From contig NZ_FOET01000002.1 of NCBI RefSeq assembly GCF_900110735.1, positions 247,723 to 311,722 on the forward strand: a stretch of DNA of 64,000 nt, written 5' to 3'. Shown here piece after piece: positions 59,210 through 64,000 of this stretch; positions within the stretch are counted from its first letter, which is position 1, and the number at the start of each line of letters is the position of its first letter. Origin of the DNA: Streptomyces radiopugnans. GTDB taxonomy: Bacteria; Actinomycetota; Actinomycetes; Streptomycetales; Streptomycetaceae. Below the pieces are notes generated by a model that saw only the letters and a list, made by a program, of their open reading frames with translations, made no database searches and had not been told where the DNA came from. Made by a program: the position numbers and the translations under genes.

Positions 59210-60907
59210 GTGAGCGACGACAGGCAGACCACGGCGGCGGCACCCGATGCCGCCGCACCCGCCCGTACCGCGCCCGGCCGGGTGCGGAAGGGCCGGGTGC
59301 GGTACGGGCGGTGGGTCCGCCCCGCCCTGGGCGCGACGGCCGGGCTGCTGTCCGGCGCCCTGGCCCTGACCGTCGCCGAACTGGCGGCGGCCGCCGTGAC
59401 CGGCCCGGAGGCCGGGCCGGTCACGGCGGTGGGCGGAGCGGTCGTCGACCGCACCCCGGCCTGGCTGAAGGACTTCGCCATCCGCACCTTCGGCGACGAC
59501 GACAAGCTGGTGCTGCGGCTGGGCATCCTGGCGCTGCTGGCCCTGGCCGCCGCCGCACTGGGGCTGTCGGCCCTGCGCCGGCGCGGGGCCGGGGCCGCCG
59601 GGGTGCTGCTCTTCGGCGCGGTCGGCGCGGCGGCGGCCGTCGGCCGCCCGGACACGGGCGGTACGGGCGCACTGCCCTCGGTGGTCGGCGCCGCCGCCGG
59701 AGCGGGAGCCCTGTACCTGCTGGCCGGGCGGCTCGCCCCGACGAGGGGCGCGCACACCGCCGGTGGCGGCGCACCCGAGGGGGGACCACAGCCCGGTACG
59801 AGCGGCGAGCGCACGCCGTTCGACCGGCGCGGGTTCGTCCTCGCCGCCACCGGCACCGCCGCCGCCACCGCCGGGGCGGGGCTGCTCGCCCGCGCCCTGA
59901 CCGCGTCGGACACCGCCCGGGCCGCCGCCTCCCGCGAAGCGGTGGCCCTGCCCGCCCCCGCCTCCAAGGCCCCTCCCCTACCGCCCGGCGCCGATCTGCG
60001 GCTGCCCGGCATGAAGCCCTTCATCACCCCCAACGACGCCTTCTACCGCGTCGACACCGCCCTGACCGTCCCCCGCCCGGACGCCGGCGCCTGGCGGCTG
60101 CGCCTCCACGGCCTCGGTGTCACCCGCCCGCTGACCCTGGACTTCCGCGAGCTGCTGGAACGCCCGCTCATCGAGCGCGACATCACCCTCACCTGCGTGT
60201 CCAACCAGGTCGGCGGCCCCTACGTCGGCACCGCCCGATGGCTTGGCGTGCCCCTGGCCGAGCTGCTGCGCGAGGCCGGGGTCAGGCCGCCCTCCCGGGG
60301 CGGGCCGGCCGACCAGCTGGTGTCCCGCTCGGTGGACGGCATGACGCTGGGCACCCCGGTGGAGACGGTCATGGACGGCCGGGACGCGCTGCTGGCGGTC
60401 GGCATGAACGGCGAGCCGCTCCCCTTCGACCACGGCTTCCCCGTGCGCATGGTGGTGCCCGGCCTGTACGGCTACGTCTCGGCCTGCAAGTGGCTGACGG
60501 AGCTGGAACTGACCACCTTCGACGCCTACGACGCGTACTGGGTCCGCCGCGACTGGGCGGCCGAGGCCCCGGTCAAGACCCAGTCGCGCATCGACACCCC
60601 CAAGCCCCTCGCCTCCCTGGAGGCGGGGACCGTGGCCGTCGGCGGCGTCGCCTGGGCCCAGCACACCGGGATCGACCGCGTCGAGGTGCGCGTCGACGAC
60701 GGGCCCTGGCACGCCGCCCGCCTGGCCGCGGAGGACAGCGCGGACACCTGGCGGCAGTGGGCGTGGCGGTGGAACGCCACACCCGGCTCGCACCGGCTGG
60801 AGGTCCGCGCCACCGACCGCGACGGACGCGTGCAGACCGCCGAGCGCGTCGGAACCCTTCCCGACGGCGCGACCGGACGGCACTCGGTGGTGGTCGACGT
60901 GACCTGA
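59210..60907 (+). CDS. Membrane-anchored sulfite oxidase-family Mo-cofactor oxidoreductase
   Basis: The 565-residue protein has an N-terminal membrane part with three to four hydrophobic segments (about 37-62, 97-118, 125-145, 165-178), a twin-Arg-like segment FDRRGFVLAATG (about 203), then a sulfite-oxidase fold. The Mo ligand Cys is in ITLTCVSNQVGG (about 330), and YVGTARWLGVPLAELL, LPFDHGFPVRMVVPGLYGY and WLTELELT are typical. A C-terminal dimerisation domain (about 465-565) includes GVAWAQHTGIDRVEVRVDDG. No ribosome site precedes GTG 59210, consistent with leaderless translation. It likely reduces or oxidises a small periplasm-side substrate under SigK control. Confidence 0.9.
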   Translation: MSDDRQTTAAAPDAAAPARTAPGRVRKGRVRYGRWVRPALGATAGLLSGALALTVAELAAAAVTGPEAGPVTAVGGAVVDRTPAWLKDFAIRTFGDDDKLVLRLGILALLALAAAALGLSALRRRGAGAAGVLLFGAVGAAAAVGRPDTGGTGALPSVVGAAAGAGALYLLAGRLAPTRGAHTAGGGAPEGGPQPGTSGERTPFDRRGFVLAATGTAAATAGAGLLARALTASDTARAAASREAVALPAPASKAPPLPPGADLRLPGMKPFITPNDAFYRVDTALTVPRPDAGAWRLRLHGLGVTRPLTLDFRELLERPLIERDITLTCVSNQVGGPYVGTARWLGVPLAELLREAGVRPPSRGGPADQLVSRSVDGMTLGTPVETVMDGRDALLAVGMNGEPLPFDHGFPVRMVVPGLYGYVSACKWLTELELTTFDAYDAYWVRRDWAAEAPVKTQSRIDTPKPLASLEAGTVAVGGVAWAQHTGIDRVEVRVDDGPWHAARLAAEDSADTWRQWAWRWNATPGSHRLEVRATDRDGRVQTAERVGTLPDGATGRHSVVVDVT

Positions 60908-61033
60908 CCGCCCGCCGCGCCGCCGCGCACTTCCGAGACCGGCCGCCTCCGTCCGGCCGGAGCCATCCGAGCGAAGCCACCCGAACGGGGCCGTCCGGCC
61001 CGCGTATCCGAACCGACAGGAGAACCACACCAC

Positions 61034-61711
61034 ATGAGCGCCACCCGTACCCGCCGCGTCCGCCGCATCGCCCTCGCCGTCACCGCCGCGGTGGTGCTGC
61101 CGCTGTCGGTGACCGCCTGCTCCTCCGAGGACGGCGGCGACGGCGCGGCCGACTCGCAGTCCGCCTCGCCGGCCGGGTCCATGCCCGCCGACGGGGCGCA
61201 GGAGGAGTCCGGGGACACGGCCGCGACCGACACCTCCAAGCCGTTCGGCCCCGGCTGCCAGGCCGTCCCCGAGGACGGCGAGGGCAGCTTCGACGGCATG
61301 GCCGACGACCCGGTCGCCACCGCCGCCTCCAACAATCCCGCCCTGTCCACGCTGGTGAGCGCGGTGCAGAAGGCCGGCCTGGTCGACACCCTCAACAGTG
61401 CCGAGAACATCACGGTGTTCGCGCCCACGGACGACGCCTTCGCGAAGATCCCGGAGAAGGACCTCAACGCCGTTCTGGAGGACGAGAAGGCGCTCACCGA
61501 GATCCTCACCTACCACGTCGTCGGCGAGAGGCTGACACCCGGGGACCTGGAGAACGGCTCCTACCCGACGCTGCTGGACAAGAAGGAGCTGACCGTCTCC
61601 GGCTCCGAGGGCTCCTACACGGTCAACGACGCCTCGAAGGTCGTCTGCGGCAACGTGCCGACCGCCAACGCCACCGTCTACATCGTCGACACGGTGCTGA
61701 TGCCCCAGTGA
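61034..61711 (+). CDS. Fasciclin-domain lipoprotein (MPT70/MPT83-like)
   Basis: The 225-residue protein starts at ATG 61034 with AGGAGA upstream. Its signal peptide ends with the lipobox LSVTAC (Cys about 28), followed by a disordered acidic linker and one FAS1 domain (about 90-225): [47 protein letters not shown] and [13 protein letters not shown]. In mycobacteria MPT70 and MPT83 are the main SigK targets. Here it follows the oxidoreductase in the SigK locus. It is anchored in the outer face of the membrane and probably acts in adhesion or protein binding. Confidence 0.93.
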   Translation: MSATRTRRVRRIALAVTAAVVLPLSVTACSSEDGGDGAADSQSASPAGSMPADGAQEESGDTAATDTSKPFGPGCQAVPEDGEGSFDGMADDPVATAASNNPALSTLVSAVQKAGLVDTLNSAENITVFAPTDDAFAKIPEKDLNAVLEDEKALTEILTYHVVGERLTPGDLENGSYPTLLDKKELTVSGSEGSYTVNDASKVVCGNVPTANATVYIVDTVLMPQ

Positions 61712-61784
61712 CCCCCTGAACCGGAGAACCGCCCACGACCCCGGTGGCCCCCTGCCGCGTCCCGGCACGGGGTCACCGGCCAAC

Positions 61785-61820
61785 GGCCCCCGGCGTCCCG
61801 CCCACCGGACGCCGGGGGCC
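61785..61820 (+). terminator. 14-bp terminator after the fasciclin gene
   Basis: GGCCCCCGGCGTCC (61785-61798) pairs perfectly with GGACGCCGGGGGCC (61807-61820) over an 8-nt loop. A second, weaker inverted repeat (61849-61859 with 61912-61922, 11 bp) lies in the leader of the next gene. Confidence 0.85.
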
Positions 61821-61986
61821 GCGGCGCGGACACCGGTGTGACGGTCCGCTGGAGGCTGTGGCCCTTCGGTGAAGGCGGCCCCGTCCCCGGTTCCGCCGCG
61901 TCGCGCGGTGGACAGCCTCCAGGTGCGCCGGGCGGCCGACGGCGGCCCGGCGCCCATCCCCCCACACACAAGACGTAGGAGTCCAC

Positions 61987-63195
61987 ATGCGGCACAGCCG
62001 TGGTGCGTCAGCCGGCTCGGCCCTCGCGATCGGCGCCCTGGTACTGACCGTCCTGCCCGCCGCCGCCGAAGCGGCCGCCCCCTCCCCCGCCGGGGCGCCC
62101 GCCGCGATCATCACCGGCGACGCCGGACAGGACGCCGGCCGGTCGCCCGCCGGCGCGTTACCCGCCGGCGCGCTGAAGGCCATGCAGCGCGACCTGGGCA
62201 TAACCGCCGAGCAGGCCCGCGAGCGCGTGGCGAACGAGTACCGCGCCGGGAAGATCGCCCCCGTCCTCGCCAAGGATCTCGCCGGCGACTTCGCCGGCGC
62301 CTGGACCACCGGCGACACCTCCACCCTCGTCGTGGCCACCACCGACGCCTCCGACGCCCGCCGGATCTCCGCGAAGGGCGCCCGGGCGAAGGTCGTCGAG
62401 CACACCATGGCCGAACTCGGCGCCACCAAGGAGGCCCTGGACCGCGCCGCCCGGCACGGCGCCCCGACCTCCGTCTCCCAGTGGTACGCCGACGTGAGGA
62501 CCAACTCCGTCGTCGTCCGCGCCTCCGACACCGCGAAGGCCCGCGCCTTCGCCGAGGCCGCCGGAGCCGGCAGCGACCTGGTGCGCGTGGTGAAGTCGTC
62601 CGAGAAGCCCCGCCCGTACGCCGAACTGCGCGGCGGCGACGCCTACTACATCAACGACACCAGCCGGTGCTCGGTCGGCTTCGCCGTCACCGACGGCACC
62701 CGGCAGGGCTTCGTCACCGCCGGCCACTGCGGCGTCCCCGGCGACACGACCGCCGGGCACGACCGCTCGGCCCAGGGCGTCTTCCAGGGCTCGTCCTTCC
62801 CCGGCGACGACTACGGCTGGGTCGCCACCGCGGACGGCTGGACGGCCACCCCGTACGTCAAGGGCTCCGGCGGCGCCGACGTGACCGTCGCCGGCTCCGC
62901 CCAGGCGCCCGTCGGCTCCTCCGTCTGCCGCTCCGGCTCCACCACCGGCTGGCACTGCGGCACCATCGAGCAGCACGACGTCACCGTCCAGTACGGGCAG
63001 GGCGACGTGCACGGGCTGACGCGGACCACCGTGTGCGCCGAACCCGGCGACTCCGGCGGCCCGTACATCACCGGCGACCAGGCCCAGGGCGTCACCTCCG
63101 GCGGCTCCGGCAACTGCACCACCGGCGGCACCACCTTCTACCAGCCGGTCGAACCGGTCCTGGAGGCGTACGGCCTCACCCTCGTCACCGGCTAG
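61987..63195 (+). CDS. Secreted S1-family serine protease with prodomain (alpha-lytic/SGP type)
   Basis: The 402-residue precursor starts at ATG 61987 after GTAGGAGT. Residues 1-31 form a signal peptide (AAAEAAAP). A prodomain of about 180 residues (LKAMQRDLGITAEQARERVA, AGAWTTGDTSTLVVATTD, VSQWYADVRTNSVVV) folds the enzyme. The mature chymotrypsin-fold protease starts near PYAELRGGDAYYI, with His247 in TAGHCG, Asp275 in GDDYG and Ser356 in EPGDSGGPY; four cysteines (two pairs) can form disulfides. It degrades protein outside the cell. A close paralogue begins 314 nt downstream. Confidence 0.95.
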   Translation: MRHSRGASAGSALAIGALVLTVLPAAAEAAAPSPAGAPAAIITGDAGQDAGRSPAGALPAGALKAMQRDLGITAEQARERVANEYRAGKIAPVLAKDLAGDFAGAWTTGDTSTLVVATTDASDARRISAKGARAKVVEHTMAELGATKEALDRAARHGAPTSVSQWYADVRTNSVVVRASDTAKARAFAEAAGAGSDLVRVVKSSEKPRPYAELRGGDAYYINDTSRCSVGFAVTDGTRQGFVTAGHCGVPGDTTAGHDRSAQGVFQGSSFPGDDYGWVATADGWTATPYVKGSGGADVTVAGSAQAPVGSSVCRSGSTTGWHCGTIEQHDVTVQYGQGDVHGLTRTTVCAEPGDSGGPYITGDQAQGVTSGGSGNCTTGGTTFYQPVEPVLEAYGLTLVTG

Positions 63196-63217
63196 CCCCC
63201 ACGGGCCGGCCGTCCCC

Positions 63218-63263
63218 GGGCCGCCCCGCGCGCCGCTCCCTCCCCCGGCGCGCGGGGCGGCCC
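63218..63263 (+). terminator. 18-bp terminator between the two proteases
   Basis: GGGCCGCCCCGCGCGCCG (63218-63235) pairs perfectly with its complement (63246-63263) over a 10-nt loop. Confidence 0.9.
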
Positions 63264-63386
63264 TTCGCACTGCCGTGCGTCCTCCGACGCGAGTCCACCG
63301 CCAGGGGTCCACCGCCACGAGTCGGCCACCGCGGTCCGGTGCAGCCCCTGTGATCATGCGTGAAGTTCTTGTGACCGCTTCCCCAT

Positions 63387-63457
63387 GGTGTCCGATATGC
63401 GACACCGGCACACCGCGAAACCTCTAACTTGACAGGCGCACGCCACCCTCATGAAAC
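63387..63457 (+). promoter_or_regulatory. Possible promoter and inverted repeat before the second protease
   Basis: TTGACA (63429-63434) is a perfect -35 box; the sequence 17 bp further (TGAAAC) is a modest -10. An inverted repeat GGTGTC-N8-GACACC (63387-63406) lies just upstream and may bind a regulator. The rest of 63264-63509 shows no gene. Confidence 0.5.
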
Positions 63458-63509
63458 ACGGGCGTGCCGTTCGCCCCCACCCTCTTTCCCCCACAACAGA
63501 GGAGAACGA

Positions 63510-64000
63510 ATGCGCCACAGCCGTGGTATCGCGACCGGTGCGGCACTCGCCGCCACCGCACTCGCCCTGACCGCCCTGCCCTCCATCGCCGGCGCGGTCA
63601 CGTCGTCCCCCACCGACACCCCCGCCAAGACCGCCGCCGAGACCACCCTCACCGCCGAAGCCCTCCGCGCCGCCGAGGAGATGCCCGCCGGCGCGCTGAA
63701 GGCCATGCAGCGCGACTTCGGCATAACCGCCGACCAGGCCCGCGAGCGCGTCGCGAGCGAGTACCGCGCCGGGAAGATCGCCCCCGTCCTCGCCAAGGAC
63801 CTCGCCGACAGCTACGCCGGCGCCTGGACCACCGGCGACACCTCCACCCTCGTCGTGGCCACCACCGACCCCGCCCAGGCCCCCGCCATCACCGAGACCG
63901 GCGCCCGGGCGAAGGTCGTCGAGCACACCATGGCCGAACTCGAGGCCGTCAAGGCCGGACTGGACCGCGCCGCCGAGAAGAACTCCACCACCGCCGCGCC
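63510..64000 (+). CDS. Second secreted S1-family serine protease, cut by the window end
   Basis: The visible 163 codons start at ATG 63510, after AGAGGAG, and encode a signal peptide (IATGAALAATALALTALPS) and most of a prodomain closely matching that of the upstream protease: PAGALKAMQRDFGITADQAR, ASEYRAGKIAPVLAKDLAD and GAWTTGDTSTLVVATTD. The protease domain itself lies outside the window. The near identity at nucleotide level over parts of the prodomain indicates recent duplication or gene conversion. Confidence 0.93.
   Translation, partial: MRHSRGIATGAALAATALALTALPSIAGAVTSSPTDTPAKTAAETTLTAEALRAAEEMPAGALKAMQRDFGITADQARERVASEYRAGKIAPVLAKDLADSYAGAWTTGDTSTLVVATTDPAQAPAITETGARAKVVEHTMAELEAVKAGLDRAAEKNSTTAA

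Overview
The window reads as chromosomal DNA of a high-GC actinomycete, most likely Streptomyces or a close relative. Signs are the very high GC at third codon positions, frequent GTG/TTG starts, XRE (DUF5753)/DUF397 gene pairs, an alpha-lytic-type S1 protease with a long prodomain, secreted plant- and fungal-wall hydrolases behind LacI-type palindromes, and a SigK/RskA locus. No rRNA, CRISPR array, integrase or transposase was seen. The first and last genes (ThuA-like protein, second protease) are cut by the window ends.

Region 1-7.6 kb holds a ThuA-like gene, an aldo/keto reductase, a GH5 mannanase with CBM10 convergent to a secreted beta-helix protein, and a Clp/Hsp100 ATPase with degenerate motifs. 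Region 7.6-15.1 kb holds htpG, a compact minus-strand operon of three small proteins plus a PIMT-like methyltransferase (possible aspartimide-type peptide system), the divergent XRE/DUF397 pair, a DinB-like protein, a membrane-anchored Mrr-like nuclease and an HD hydrolase. Region 15.1-20.9 kb holds a GH81 endo-beta-1,3-glucanase with a clear promoter and operator, then two tandem noncoding RNAs that fold as circularly permuted tRNAs (Y RNA-like, YrlA type) downstream of a conserved protein of unknown function.

Region 21.1-33.9 kb is a defence island: a DndB/DGQHR-like protein divergent from an HTH-fused N6 adenine methylase, then a type I restriction-modification operon (hsdM-hsdS-hsdR, each overlapping the next by 4 nt) and an AIPR abortive-infection protein, closed by a strong terminator. 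Region 34-41 kb has a Ser/Thr kinase with a C-terminal repeat region, a RelE-UvrD fusion, an EcsC protein, a frameshifted RsbW-like ATPase gene and a second XRE/DUF397 pair.

Region 41.2-52.3 kb is a polymorphic toxin locus on the minus strand: a LamG/DNRLRE surface protein, a giant RHS protein with a Hint domain and C-terminal toxin, and a low-GC putative immunity gene starting 1 nt after the toxin gene. A tRNA-Leu(GAG) follows. Region 53-61.7 kb holds fdhD, an acyl-CoA ligase, an aldo/keto reductase, and sigK-rskA with a Mo-cofactor oxidoreductase and a fasciclin lipoprotein. Two promoters there share the same 12-bp -35 region, so SigK probably controls itself and the oxidoreductase; the oxidoreductase mRNA looks leaderless. 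The last 2 kb carries two tandem paralogous secreted S1 proteases.
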